Source: Desulfarculaceae bacterium (GTDB taxonomy: Bacteria; Desulfobacterota; Desulfarculia; Desulfarculales; Desulfarculaceae). Taken from it: DNA of 64,000 nucleotides. The stretch spans positions 59,981 to 123,980 of the forward strand of contig JAIPDO010000003.1 of NCBI GenBank assembly GCA_021737645.1. The letters run 5' to 3'. The notes under the pieces are model-generated. The model was given only the letters and a program-made list of their open reading frames with translations. It had not been told where the DNA came from and did no database searches. The translations under genes and the position numbers were made by a program. Shown here in pieces: positions 24,460 through 33,087 of this stretch. How positions within the stretch are numbered: the stretch's first letter is position 1; every line of letters starts with the position of its first letter.

Positions 24460-25725
24460 ATGAATTTCCCCAAGATAGTCATGGTGAAAAACCAGATACC
24501 GGTTCCCGAGGCCGTGGATGTGCCTTTTGAGGTTCGCCGGGGCCTGGAGGCCCTCAAACTGGCGGACCAGGTCAAGCCGGGACAGCGGGTGGCCATCACC
24601 GCCGGCAGCCGGGGGGTCACCGACATGACCGCGGCCATCGCCGCGGTGGTGGAGCATTTCAAGGGTTTGGGGGCCGAGCCCTTCGTGGCCCCGGCCATGG
24701 GCAGCCACGGCGGGGCCACCGACCAGGGCCAGGCCGACATGCTCGAGCATCTGGGCATCACCCCGGAAACGGTGGGCGCTCCCGTCAAGTCCTCCATGGC
24801 CACGGAGGTAATCGGAGAGACCAGCTACGGCCAGCCCGTGGTCATAGGCCGCGACTTTGTTCAGGCGGACCATGTGGTGGTGGTGAACCGTGTGAAACCC
24901 CACACCAGCTTCCGGGGCATTGTGGAAAGCGGCCTGTGCAAGATGCTCACCATCGGCATGGGCAAGGAAGCAGGGGCCAAGCTGGCCCACTCCCAGTTTT
25001 ACCAGCACGGTTTCGAGCAGGTGGTCAGGGAGATAGCCGGGGTGGTGATGGGCCGGGTGCCGGTGATCTGTGGGGTGGCTCTGGTGGAAAACCACTACGA
25101 GCAAACTGCCCACCTGAAGGTATGCGGCCCCAGGGAATTCATGAAGACCGACGCGGAAATGCTGGAAAAAGCCCGCCCCCTCATGGGCAGGGTGCCGTTC
25201 AAGCAGGTTGATTTGCTCATAGTGGACGAAATGGGCAAAAACGTCAGCGGCAGCGGCATGGACTCCAACGTAACCGGACGCATCATGAACCAGGTGACGC
25301 CGGAACCGGTTGAGCGTCAGTTCAAGAGGATCTTCGTGCGCGACCTGACCCCGCAGAGCGAGGGCAACGCCCTGGGGGTGGGCACCGCCGATTTTACCTT
25401 ACGCCGCCTGGTGGACAAGATCGACTTTCACAAGACCCTGGTAAACTGCATCACCGCCGCGGTGCCGGAAAAGGGGCGCATCCCCTTGGCCTACGACAAC
25501 GACAAAGGCGCGCTGACCGATGCCTTGAACACCGTGGGCGTGGATGACGGCAGCCAGGCCAGGGTGGTGTGGATTAAAAACACCTTGGAACTGGAGAGCA
25601 TGTTCGTGTCCCGGGCCCTGGTCGATGAGGCCGAGGCCATGGACAACATCACGGTGCAAGGCGAGCCACAGGCCATGGCCTTTGACGACAAAGGTAATCT
25701 TCCCTTTGGCCTCTTTTCCCGCTAG
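24460..25725 (+). CDS. LarA-like (lactate racemase domain, DUF2088-type) protein
   Basis: A 421-residue protein with the LarA N-terminal layout: KPGQRVAITAGSRGVTDM near residue 39, GSHGGAT near residue 82, NRVKPHTSFRG near residue 144 and GMGKEAGA near residue 167. LarA racemases use a nickel-pincer cofactor made by LarB, LarC and LarE, none of which is seen here. Relatives act on lactate, malate and aromatic 2-hydroxyacids, so this could invert a hydroxyacid handled by the upstream dehydrogenases. It is 201 bp after AOR, so co-transcription is likely but not certain. Confidence 0.8.
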   Translation: MNFPKIVMVKNQIPVPEAVDVPFEVRRGLEALKLADQVKPGQRVAITAGSRGVTDMTAAIAAVVEHFKGLGAEPFVAPAMGSHGGATDQGQADMLEHLGITPETVGAPVKSSMATEVIGETSYGQPVVIGRDFVQADHVVVVNRVKPHTSFRGIVESGLCKMLTIGMGKEAGAKLAHSQFYQHGFEQVVREIAGVVMGRVPVICGVALVENHYEQTAHLKVCGPREFMKTDAEMLEKARPLMGRVPFKQVDLLIVDEMGKNVSGSGMDSNVTGRIMNQVTPEPVERQFKRIFVRDLTPQSEGNALGVGTADFTLRRLVDKIDFHKTLVNCITAAVPEKGRIPLAYDNDKGALTDALNTVGVDDGSQARVVWIKNTLELESMFVSRALVDEAEAMDNITVQGEPQAMAFDDKGNLPFGLFSR

Positions 25726-26102
25726 CCTAAAAACAGCAGCCGGTTCATAACGAAAACGGGCCTCTTGGGAGGGCGATTGCCCCGGGAGGCCCGTGGTGCG
25801 CTTGCCCTATGAAACAAACGACACTGCCGCGTCACAGCTGGACAGGACATCCCGTGTTCCATCAATTTAGCGCCTTGGGAAGTGTTGGATTGCTATGAAA
25901 AGCAATTTGTCAAAAATTTATCATTTGAAAACAGCCGCGCAGGTCTCACAATAATTGTAAGCAGGTCATAACCCCAGGATGACGCCGGTTGGACCAGAAC
26001 AAAGACAACTGGGGATTTAATTGCCGTGCCACTGCCCGGACCGCGGAAAGTGGCCTTTGGTTTTACGGCTTAAATCGAGATTGCTTAAGGACCAGACACC
26101 GT
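25726..26102. other. 377-bp gap with AT-rich segment
   Basis: Besides the hairpin, it contains an AT-rich stretch (about 25890-25960) with an 11-bp palindrome ACAATAATTGT at 25948-25958, possibly the operator or promoter region of the Cys-rich gene. An in-frame TTG at 25989 could extend that gene by 38 residues, but no ribosome site supports it. Confidence 0.35.
25756..25794 (+). terminator. Hairpin after the LarA-like gene
   Basis: Stem ACGGGCCTC (25756-25764) pairs with GAGGCCCGT (25786-25794), with further inner pairing. No T run follows, so it is a probable Rho-assisted or weak terminator for the LacI-regulated unit. Confidence 0.55.
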
Positions 26103-26396
26103 ATGTTGACCAAGAGAAACTTCGCCTGCCCGAGCTACGATTCTTGCCTTAGTGAGGCTGTTGCCCAAAAGGTAAGCGATTTTCATTGTCAGGGATGCCC
26201 GTACCAGGACGAGGTGCGCTCCGACTGGCCCGAGATCCAAGAAATGGATTCCCGCCGGGTAGTGTCTTTGTTCGCGGCCATATGCCGCAACCGAATTCGG
26301 CCCAGGGCAGAGCCTTTGACCGAGGGTGAACTGGCGTTTTTGTGGGAAGAAACCGAGGGTTCTGATCCGATCAACGCGGCCGGTGAGATGGAGTAG
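26103..26396 (+). CDS. Small cysteine-rich protein of unknown function
   Basis: A 97-residue protein from ATG 26103, with AAGGA about 11 bp upstream. The N-terminal third has a compact Cys pattern, ACPSYDSCLSEAV followed by FHCQGCPYQ (Cys 9, 15, 29, 32, with a further Cys 62), which could bind zinc or a small iron-sulfur cluster. The rest is charged and helical. It has no signal peptide and I do not recognise a family. It stands alone between the LarA-like gene and the LigD-type polymerase, with gaps of over 300 bp on both sides. Confidence 0.55.
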   Translation: MLTKRNFACPSYDSCLSEAVAQKVSDFHCQGCPYQDEVRSDWPEIQEMDSRRVVSLFAAICRNRIRPRAEPLTEGELAFLWEETEGSDPINAAGEME

Positions 26397-26721
26397 CCTA
26401 ACGTATCGGCGAGCAGCAATGATTGTCGGCCGTTGATATAGCCGCAGGCCATCCTTTGAAGTCAGCCCCTAATCGCATTCAGATTTGGAAGGTGCTCACG
26501 GGCGGGCACCAGCCTCCGTGCGCGCTCTGGGAAGTCGCGGGCCATACCCGGCGCGTTGGGCTCGCCATGGCCGAGCTGTTTAGTGGGCAATCCCCGGATA
26601 AGTGGGGGTGAAAATCAAGGGTAAAGAATGTTAAGCTGAAAAACTGTTTCAGTGCGGTATTTAGGGTTGTTGAGAGGGCAAGTGATGGCGGGCAAGGTTG
26701 CTGCAAAGGGAGGGGGCCGAC
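26397..26721. other. 325-bp gap before the LigD-type polymerase
   Basis: One open frame (26423-26611, 62 codons) lacks a recognisable ribosome site and family resemblance and is not called. The purine-rich AGGGAGGGGG at 26706-26715 is the ribosome binding site for the polymerase. No promoter or structured RNA was convincing. Confidence 0.35.
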
Positions 26722-27633
26722 ATGACCGGTAAGAGCGTCCCACAAAACCTGGAGTTGTCCCACCCGGACAAAATTATGTTTCCGCAACCGGGCTTCAGCA
26801 AGGCCGACTTGGCCAACTACTACCAGCAGGCCTCGGCGATCATTTTGCCTCATCTTCGGGACCGCCCCCTGATGACAGAGCGTTTTCCCGATGGGATTGA
26901 CGGAGAAGGCTTTTTCCAAAAGGATGTGCCCGACTTCTTTCCCGCGTGGGTTCCCAGGGCGCGCCTCAAGAAAAAGGAGGGCGGTTTCATCAAGCAGGTG
27001 ATGGCCAATAATCGCTCCACCTTGCTCTATTTGGTCGATTTGGCCTGTATCACCCTACACCCCTGGCTCAGCCGGGCCGATCGCCCCAACCTGCCCGACC
27101 GGGTGATCTTCGATCTTGACCCGGCTGAAGGCGACACGGATTTTCCCCAGGTGATCCAGACGGCGGGCATGCTGCGCAACCTGCTGGGGCGCATCGGGCT
27201 TAGGCCTTATGTGATGACCACCGGGTCGCGGGGACTGCACGTGGTGGCCCCACTGCTGCGCAGGGAAGGGTTCGACCAGGTTCGCTCCTTCGCCCATGAG
27301 GTGGCCCAGCGCCTGGCTGCGGAGCATCCCAACTTTTTGACCACCGAGCAACGGGTGGCCAAACGGGGGGGACGGCTCTATCTGGACGTGGCCCGCAACG
27401 GCTATGGCCAGACATCGGTGGCTCCCTACGCGGTGCGGGCCCTGCCCGGCGCGCCGGTGGCCACGCCCCTGGAGTGGAGCGAACTCACCGCCTCGGGCCT
27501 GGGGCCCCAGAGCTACCACCTGGGCAACATCCTGGAGCGCCTGGACCAGCAGCCCGACCCCTGGCAGGGCATGGGGCGCCATGGGCGCTCGCTGGCCCAG
27601 GCCCGTAGAAACCTGAAAGAACTGACCAGCTAA
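26722..27633 (+). CDS. Stand-alone LigD-type polymerase/primase domain protein
   Basis: A 303-residue protein starting at ATG 26722. It covers only the LigD polymerase domain of the archaeo-eukaryotic primase superfamily: ELSHPDKIMFPQPGFSKADLANYY at the N-terminus, the catalytic metal motif VIFDLDPAEGD near residue 130, TTGSRGLHVVAPL near residue 168 and the C-terminal YAVRALPGAPVATPLEWSEL. In LigD it fills in nucleotides during Ku-dependent end joining. There is no ligase or phosphoesterase domain attached and no Ku gene in the window, so it either pairs with genes elsewhere or has a separate repair role. Confidence 0.9.
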   Translation: MTGKSVPQNLELSHPDKIMFPQPGFSKADLANYYQQASAIILPHLRDRPLMTERFPDGIDGEGFFQKDVPDFFPAWVPRARLKKKEGGFIKQVMANNRSTLLYLVDLACITLHPWLSRADRPNLPDRVIFDLDPAEGDTDFPQVIQTAGMLRNLLGRIGLRPYVMTTGSRGLHVVAPLLRREGFDQVRSFAHEVAQRLAAEHPNFLTTEQRVAKRGGRLYLDVARNGYGQTSVAPYAVRALPGAPVATPLEWSELTASGLGPQSYHLGNILERLDQQPDPWQGMGRHGRSLAQARRNLKELTS

Positions 27634-27758
27634 AACCGCCGCCTGCCTCCCGCCAAAACCATTCGCCGGGCCTGGCCGAAGCGCTTTTAGGGAAAAGGGT
27701 TCTCCTAGGAGCGAACTATTGTTTACCATGGAGCTATCAACCCATACGGGAGGTGGCC

Positions 27759-28241
27759 GTGGAAGATTTGGAATTCCTCAGCAAGGTGGATGTGCTTCAG
27801 GGACTTAACGTTGCGGAAATGGTCAAGCTGCGCGGCTGCTGCCAGCCGGGCCAGGGCCAGCAAGATCAGCGCTTGTGCGTGGAAGGCCGGGAGGCCCGGG
27901 AATTTTTCCTGCTGGTGGAAGGGCGGGTGGAGCTGCGCTACGAGTTGCCCAGGGGCGAGAGCAGCAGCGACCAGGCTCTGTCGGTGGTGGAGCCCGAAGG
28001 CTCCTGGGGCTGGTCGGCCCTGGTGCCGCCCCATCACTACACCCTGAGCGGCTATTGCACCTCGCCGGTTTGCCGCTTCATCCGCCTGCGCCGCGACGAC
28101 CTTTGGGCTCTGTTTGATCAGAACCCCCGTATAGGCTACATTTTCATGCGCAACCTAGCCGGTATCATAGGCCAGCGTTTTCACGCGGTGCAGGACGAGT
28201 TGGCTCGCAGGCAAGGTTTTGATCAAGTGCACCAGTGGTGA
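27759..28241 (+). CDS. Cyclic-nucleotide-binding (Crp-type) effector-domain protein without DNA-binding domain
   Basis: A 160-residue protein. GTG 27759 fits GGGAGG at 27748-27753; GTG 27753 overlaps that site. It resembles the cNMP-binding beta-roll: FLSKVDVLQGLNVAEMVKL, REFFLLVEGRVELRYE near residue 50 and SWGWSALVPPHHYTLSGYC near residue 84. The chain ends after the C-helix without the helix-turn-helix of Crp/Fnr regulators. It may be a ligand-sensing partner protein. It precedes fdhD by 30 bp and could be co-transcribed with it. Confidence 0.75.
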   Translation: MEDLEFLSKVDVLQGLNVAEMVKLRGCCQPGQGQQDQRLCVEGREAREFFLLVEGRVELRYELPRGESSSDQALSVVEPEGSWGWSALVPPHHYTLSGYCTSPVCRFIRLRRDDLWALFDQNPRIGYIFMRNLAGIIGQRFHAVQDELARRQGFDQVHQW

Positions 28242-28271
28242 CCCGCGCCGCGCCGCCAGGAAAGGACCAGC

Positions 28272-29123
28272 TTGCATAAACAACCTGACCCGCAAAACGT
28301 GGTGCAACCCCTGGAGGGCCTGCGGGTGGAGGCGGACCAAGTGCGCGTGAGCAACGAGGACCTGGCCGTGGAGGCCCCCTGCGAGATACGCTTGGGTGGC
28401 CGTTCCTATGTGCTGCTCATGGCCACTCCAGCCGATTTGGAGCACCTGGCCCTGGGCTTTTGCATCACCGAGGGCATCGTAAGCGGCCCCCAGGAGGTGC
28501 TTGGCGTTAGCCTGGGACAGGACGAGTTGCCCGGAGTGGGGCAGGTGTTTTGGGCCGATGTTTCCCTGCCGCCAGAGCTGGCCCGGGGGGCTCGCGCTCG
28601 GCGCTCGGCCCCGGCGGCCACCTCCTGTGGTTTGTGCGGCCTGGAGTCCTTCCGCGACCTGGGCAGCGGCATAAGTTCGGTGGAGTCGTCCCTGACCGTG
28701 GAGATGGCGGCTATCCAGAAGCTTTTCATCGCCATGGAAACGGGGCAGCGAATTTATCGCCGCACCGGCGCGGCCCATGCCGTGGCTCTGGGCACGGCCC
28801 AGGGTGAGCTGTTGCACCTGGCCGAGGACGTGGGCCGCCACAACGCCATGGATAAATCCTTGGGTATGGCGCTGGGGCAAGGCCGCGACCTGGGCCAATG
28901 CGTTTGCACCGTGTCCGGGCGCATCAGCCTGGAGATGGCCCTAAAGGCAGCCAGGGCCGGAGTGCCGGTGGTTTGCTCGGTGTCCGCCGCCACCTCCCTG
29001 GGCCGGCAGATATGCGCCCAGGCCGGGATAACCCTGGTGGGCTTCGTGCGCCAGGGCCGGGCCACGGTCTACTGCCACCCCCAACGGGTGCTGCGCCTGG
29101 GCAAGCCCTTGCAGGACGGCTAG
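28272..29123 (+). CDS. fdhD: Formate dehydrogenase accessory sulfurtransferase FdhD
   Basis: A 283-residue FdhD starting at TTG 28272. The redox-active cysteine motif SCGLCG lies near residues 117-122. EDVGRHNAMDK near residue 187 and the GRISLEMALKAARAGVPVVCSVSA segment are family hallmarks. FdhD transfers persulfide sulfur from IscS to the Mo/W-bis-MGD cofactor, which formate dehydrogenase needs for activity. A formate dehydrogenase catalytic gene enters the window at its right end. Confidence 0.95.
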   Translation: MHKQPDPQNVVQPLEGLRVEADQVRVSNEDLAVEAPCEIRLGGRSYVLLMATPADLEHLALGFCITEGIVSGPQEVLGVSLGQDELPGVGQVFWADVSLPPELARGARARRSAPAATSCGLCGLESFRDLGSGISSVESSLTVEMAAIQKLFIAMETGQRIYRRTGAAHAVALGTAQGELLHLAEDVGRHNAMDKSLGMALGQGRDLGQCVCTVSGRISLEMALKAARAGVPVVCSVSAATSLGRQICAQAGITLVGFVRQGRATVYCHPQRVLRLGKPLQDG

Positions 29124-29191
29124 GGCTGGCTCCGGGCCGGAATCATGCTAAGCTTGTTGCCGCTGTGCGCCTTTAAGGGAGGACGTTATTA

Positions 29192-29767
29192 ATGAGCGCT
29201 TTGCCTGATCAAATTTGCGGCATATCCCGGCAAGACTATCTCATCAAGCTGGAGGAGTTTCACGGCCACATTTCGCCCGGCACGGTGATGGGCGGATTTT
29301 TGGTGGATGCGGCCTGGAAAATCCTGGGCGATACCCCCTATATAAACGTGGTGGTGGAGACGGTGGTCTGCCTGCCTGATGCGGTGCAGGCGCTGACTCC
29401 CTGCACCCTGGGCAACGGGTTTTTGCAGGTGCTGGATTGGGGCAAGTTCGCGCTGACCATGTACGACCGCATGACTTTGCAAGGAGCCAGGGCCTGGATG
29501 AGCGCCGAGGGCATCGGGGAGTTTCCTCTGGTGGCCGACTGGTATCTGCGCCGCCCCGAGGGCGAGAAGGTGGAAAAGATCCGGGTGGTCGAGGAGATCA
29601 TGGCCGGCGGCCACTGCTTGGTCCAAGCCAAGGCAGTCACCATGAAGGCCCCCCTAAAGGACGCAGCCCACGTGCCCACCATGGCCTGCCCCACTTGCGG
29701 CGAGTACTACCCCAGCCGCCAGGGCGGGCTGTGCCCGGCTTGTGCGGGCCAGGCCTACTATTCTTAA
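29192..29767 (+). CDS. fmdE: FmdE-family protein with C-terminal zinc ribbon
   Basis: A 191-residue FmdE-type protein with AGGGAGGACG upstream of ATG 29192. The N-terminal domain has the conserved EFHGHISPGTVMGGFLVDAAW near residue 22 and LPDAVQALTPCTLGNG near residue 62, with candidate His and Cys metal ligands. Residues about 163-185 form a four-cysteine zinc ribbon (ACPTCGEYY, LCPACAG). FmdE accompanies molybdenum/tungsten formylmethanofuran dehydrogenases in methanogens and is widespread in sulfate reducers; its biochemical role is not settled. It lies in a cluster of Mo/W cofactor genes and ends 6 bp before the convergent MoeA fusion. Confidence 0.9.
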   Translation: MSALPDQICGISRQDYLIKLEEFHGHISPGTVMGGFLVDAAWKILGDTPYINVVVETVVCLPDAVQALTPCTLGNGFLQVLDWGKFALTMYDRMTLQGARAWMSAEGIGEFPLVADWYLRRPEGEKVEKIRVVEEIMAGGHCLVQAKAVTMKAPLKDAAHVPTMACPTCGEYYPSRQGGLCPACAGQAYYS

Positions 29768-29773
29768 GCTCCC

Positions 29774-31702
29774 CTAGCCCTCCCAGGCGATGGCGCCCAT
29801 GGGGCTCACGTCGTAGCCGCCCAAGGCGCTGACCTGTTCGCGGAACTGGGGGCTGTCCAGCACCTGGCGCAGCGCCGCCACCCTGGGGTCGTCCCAGTGC
29901 TCCTGGGGGATGCACAGGTCGTAGCGCTCCTCCATCACTGGGATGAACTCCAGGCTCAGGGCCTTGGCCGCGGCCAGGATGCCCAGGCCCACGTCGGCCC
30001 CTCCGGCCAACACCTGCACCGCCACGGCCATGTGGGTGTATTCCTCCTGGTCGTAGCCGCGAATTTCCGCCGGGTCCAGGCCCAGCTTTTTCAGGTGGTA
30101 GTCCAACAGCACCCTGGTGCCGCTGCCCGCCTGGCGGTTTACCAACACCACGTCTTCCCGGCCCAGGTCGGCCAGGGTCTGGATGCCCTTGGGGTTGCCC
30201 GGCTTGACCATGAGCCCCTGCTGGCGCATGGCCAGGGTCACCAGGCGCACCGGGGTGTTTTTTAGATAACGCTTCAGATAGCTGACGTTGTAGTCGCCGG
30301 TGGTGGGGTCCAACAGGTGAGTGCCGCCCAAATGGCAGCGGCCATTCCTGATTGCGATGATCCCGGCCAGGGAGCCCAGGTGCGAGGAGCTGAGGTGCAG
30401 CTTGGGGTCCAGGCGTTTGAGGTGGTCGCCCAACAGGTCCAAGGTCACGTCGTGGCTGCCCGCCACCACCAGGGTGTTCTCCACCCGGTTACGGGGTCCC
30501 AGCAATTCGGCCACGGCGGGCTGGCCTTCTTCCAGGCCCTCGCTGTCCGCCGGGATGCGCAGCAGGCCATCGGCCCTGGTAAGGGAGGTGATGGCCCCGG
30601 CCCCTCGCTTTAGGGGCGCGGCTACCACCTGGCGTCCCACCCGGCCCAGATGCACCCGCAAAAACTCCTCGCGCCCCAGCTTGCTGGCCAGGCGGCGGGC
30701 GGGCACCACCTCCACGGTTTCCCGCTGCACCGCGGGCTGGCCCTGCATGGCCGCCAGGGCCGGGCCGATGAACTGGTCGAAGCACACCCAGGCCGACACC
30801 GGGTAGCCGGGGCTGCCCACCACCGGTTTGCCCTGGGCCCGGCCCAGAATGGAGGGCTTACCGGGCATCACCGTGACCCCGTGCACCAGGACTTCGCCCA
30901 GGTCGTTGATGACGTGGGCGCTGTAGTCCTTGCTGCCCGCCGAGGCCCCGGCGTTAAGCATCACCATGTGGGCCTCTGTGGCCAGGGCGTTGGATACCGC
31001 CTGCTTGATGGCCTCGAAGTCGTCGGTGACCCGCTCCATGACCAAGGGCTCGCCCCCGGCCTGGGCCACCAGGCCCGCCAGGAACAGGCTGTTGGTTTCC
31101 ATGATGGCGCCGGGGTCGGGTTGCTTTTCCCGGGCCTCGCGCCAATCCACCAGTTCCAGGCCGGTGGGGATGATGGCCACTTTGGGGCGGGCCAGGACCT
31201 CCACCTCGAACACCCCGCTGGTGAGCAGGGCGGCCACGTCGGCCGGGGCCAGGCGGTGGTGGTGCCCGAACATCAACTCCTGGCTGACGATGTCCTCTCC
31301 CACCCGGCGCACGTGCTGCCAGGGAAAGGCGGCAGCGCGGATTTCGGCCTGGCTCTCCTGGGGCTGGTGAACTTGCTCCACCATGATCACCGCGTTGCAT
31401 CCCTGGGGCAAAGGATTGCCGGTGTTCACCCAAAAGGCCTGGCGGTCGATCTCAAGGGTGAGGGGGTGCTCCTGGGTGGCCCCGTAGGTGTCGTTCGCCT
31501 TCACCGCGATGCCGTCCATGGCCGCCGCGTGGTAAGAGGGCGAGGAGTACTGGGCCAGCACCACCTTGGCGGTGACCCGGCCCAGGGCCTGGCTGGTGGG
31601 CACGGTTTCGGTGCCTGCCAGGGCGATCCAGTCCATGGAGGACAGGAACTTCTCCCGGGCCTGGTCCAGGGGCATCATCTTTAAATAGACGTTGCGCTTC
31701 AT
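29774..31702 (-). CDS. MoeA fused to a C-terminal periplasmic-binding-like domain
   Basis: A 642-residue protein. Residues about 1-400 are MoeA (molybdopterin molybdotransferase): YHAAAMDGIAVKA, NTGNPLPQGCNAVIMVEQ, MLNAGASAGSKDYS and GSPGYPVSAWVCFDQF. Residues about 405-640 are a LysR/ModA-type substrate-binding fold (SHDVTLDLLGDHL, VLVNRQAGSGTRVLLDYHL, ADVGLGILAAAKAL). MoeA inserts molybdate or tungstate into adenylated molybdopterin; the extra domain may bind the oxyanion or a cofactor intermediate. It follows the second moeA gene by 10 bp in the same operon. Confidence 0.92.
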   Translation of the reverse strand: MKRNVYLKMMPLDQAREKFLSSMDWIALAGTETVPTSQALGRVTAKVVLAQYSSPSYHAAAMDGIAVKANDTYGATQEHPLTLEIDRQAFWVNTGNPLPQGCNAVIMVEQVHQPQESQAEIRAAAFPWQHVRRVGEDIVSQELMFGHHHRLAPADVAALLTSGVFEVEVLARPKVAIIPTGLELVDWREAREKQPDPGAIMETNSLFLAGLVAQAGGEPLVMERVTDDFEAIKQAVSNALATEAHMVMLNAGASAGSKDYSAHVINDLGEVLVHGVTVMPGKPSILGRAQGKPVVGSPGYPVSAWVCFDQFIGPALAAMQGQPAVQRETVEVVPARRLASKLGREEFLRVHLGRVGRQVVAAPLKRGAGAITSLTRADGLLRIPADSEGLEEGQPAVAELLGPRNRVENTLVVAGSHDVTLDLLGDHLKRLDPKLHLSSSHLGSLAGIIAIRNGRCHLGGTHLLDPTTGDYNVSYLKRYLKNTPVRLVTLAMRQQGLMVKPGNPKGIQTLADLGREDVVLVNRQAGSGTRVLLDYHLKKLGLDPAEIRGYDQEEYTHMAVAVQVLAGGADVGLGILAAAKALSLEFIPVMEERYDLCIPQEHWDDPRVAALRQVLDSPQFREQVSALGGYDVSPMGAIAWEG

Positions 31703-31712
31703 ATCGCTTCCG

Positions 31713-32951
31713 CTAGTTGGGGAACAGCAGTACTTCCACCACCTCGGCGGCGTCCAGGCCCTCGCAGTCCTTGGGGACCCGCACCAGGCCCTGACCTTGA
31801 ATCATGGTGGTCAAAAGGCCGGACTTGCCGAACAGGGGCTGGGCCAGCCATTGGCCGCCCTCTTGGTTCAGGGACACCCGCAGGTATTCCTCCCGGCCCG
31901 GGGCCGAGGGGATGTTACGGGTTAGCACCGCCGGTAGGCGGGCGAAATGGGCAAAGGGCAGGGCGAGGCGGCCCTGTAGGCGCTCCAGGATGGGCTCTAC
32001 CAGCAGATAAAAGGACACCAGGCAGGAGGCCACCTGGCCCGGCAGGCCCAGGAGATGGCCGGACGGGGTGCGCACCCAAAGGAAGGGTTTGCCGGGACTC
32101 ACCGCCACGCCGTGCACCAGCAGCTCGGCCCCTGGGAAGGAGAGGAACACTTCGCTGGTGAAGTCGCGCACCCCCACCGATGAGCCGCCCGAGAGCAGGG
32201 TGAGGTCGCAGCTTTCCAAGGAGCGGGCGGTTGCCTCCTGAAGGGCCTGGGCGTTGTCCGCCACCAGGCCCAAGGGCAGAGGCTCGCCACCGGCCCGGGC
32301 GATCTGGGCGGCCAGGGTGTAGGTGTTTACGTCGCGCACCTGGCCCGGAGCCGGGTTGGCGCTCACCGGCACCACCTCGTCCCCGGTGGAAACGATGCCC
32401 ACTCTGGGGCGGCGAGACACGCTAACCATTTCCTGGCCCAACGCGGCCAACAGCCCCAGGTCCTGGGGGCGCAGGCATTGGCCTTGGGGCAAAAGCTCCT
32501 GGCCCTGGGCCGCGTCGTCGGTTGGCCCCAGGGTGTTGCCGCCCGGCGCCACCGCGGCGGCCACCTCCACGTTGGTGTCGTCCAGCAGGCGGGTGTGCTC
32601 CACCATCACCACCGCGTCTGAGCCCGCGGGCAGCATGCCTCCGGTGCCGATGCGGGCGCACTGGCCGGGGCCTACGCTGAACGCCGGTGCCTGGCCCATG
32701 CGCACTTCGCCCACGATGTCCAGGTAGCCCGGTGAAATTTCCCCCGCGCCGAAGGTGTCCATGGCCCGCACCGCATAGCCGTCCATGGTGGCCCTGGTGA
32801 AACCGGGCAGATCCGAGGGGGCGGCCAGAGGCCGGGCCAGGGCGCGGCCCAGGGCCAGCTCCAGGGGCACCTCCTCGGCGTGCAGGGGGGCAAGTTCCTG
32901 GGCCAAGGCGTGCACCGTGGCCACGTCTTGCACCTTAAAAAAGGCTTTCAT
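31713..32951 (-). CDS. moeA: Molybdopterin molybdotransferase MoeA
   Basis: A 412-residue MoeA. ATG 32951 gives the usual MKAFFKVQ start; an in-frame ATG at 32966 would add five residues. Motifs are GFTRATMDGYAVRAMDTFGA near residue 54, GTGGMLPAGSDAVVMVEHT near residue 102, GIVSTGDEVV near residue 187, LSGGSSVGVRDFT near residue 256 and GLPGQVASCLVSF near residue 304. This is a complete MoeA without extra domains. With the adjacent MoeA fusion there are two paralogues, possibly one specialised for tungsten. Confidence 0.95.
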   Translation of the reverse strand: MKAFFKVQDVATVHALAQELAPLHAEEVPLELALGRALARPLAAPSDLPGFTRATMDGYAVRAMDTFGAGEISPGYLDIVGEVRMGQAPAFSVGPGQCARIGTGGMLPAGSDAVVMVEHTRLLDDTNVEVAAAVAPGGNTLGPTDDAAQGQELLPQGQCLRPQDLGLLAALGQEMVSVSRRPRVGIVSTGDEVVPVSANPAPGQVRDVNTYTLAAQIARAGGEPLPLGLVADNAQALQEATARSLESCDLTLLSGGSSVGVRDFTSEVFLSFPGAELLVHGVAVSPGKPFLWVRTPSGHLLGLPGQVASCLVSFYLLVEPILERLQGRLALPFAHFARLPAVLTRNIPSAPGREEYLRVSLNQEGGQWLAQPLFGKSGLLTTMIQGQGLVRVPKDCEGLDAAEVVEVLLFPN

Positions 32952-33001
32952 CCAGGGCAACCTCATCGGTAAAAGAGTATAGATATTGCGTATGGGCCTA
33001 A

Positions 33002-33018
33002 GTCATGTCAATAATGAC
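33002..33018. promoter_or_regulatory. Inverted repeat between moeA and the TunR/ModE-like gene
   Basis: GTCATGTCAATAATGAC has GTCAT (33002-33006) and ATGAC (33014-33018) as inverted halves around a 7-bp spacer. It lies in the 136-bp divergent region, so a regulator bound here could act on both the moeA pair and the tup operon. I cannot match it to a confirmed TunR site. Confidence 0.4.
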
Positions 33019-33087
33019 CGAACTCCGCCAAAGGGGCAACCCCGGACGCAAAAAGCGGCTTTGGGCGGAACAAGCGAAGGGAAGGCC

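Noticed and set aside
26423..26611. 62-codon open frame before the LigD-type polymerase
   Set aside because: No ribosome site and no recognisable domain, although the C-terminal part is not clearly random; left uncalled.
26722..27633. Complete non-homologous end-joining locus
   Set aside because: No Ku, ligase or phosphoesterase domain is found nearby.
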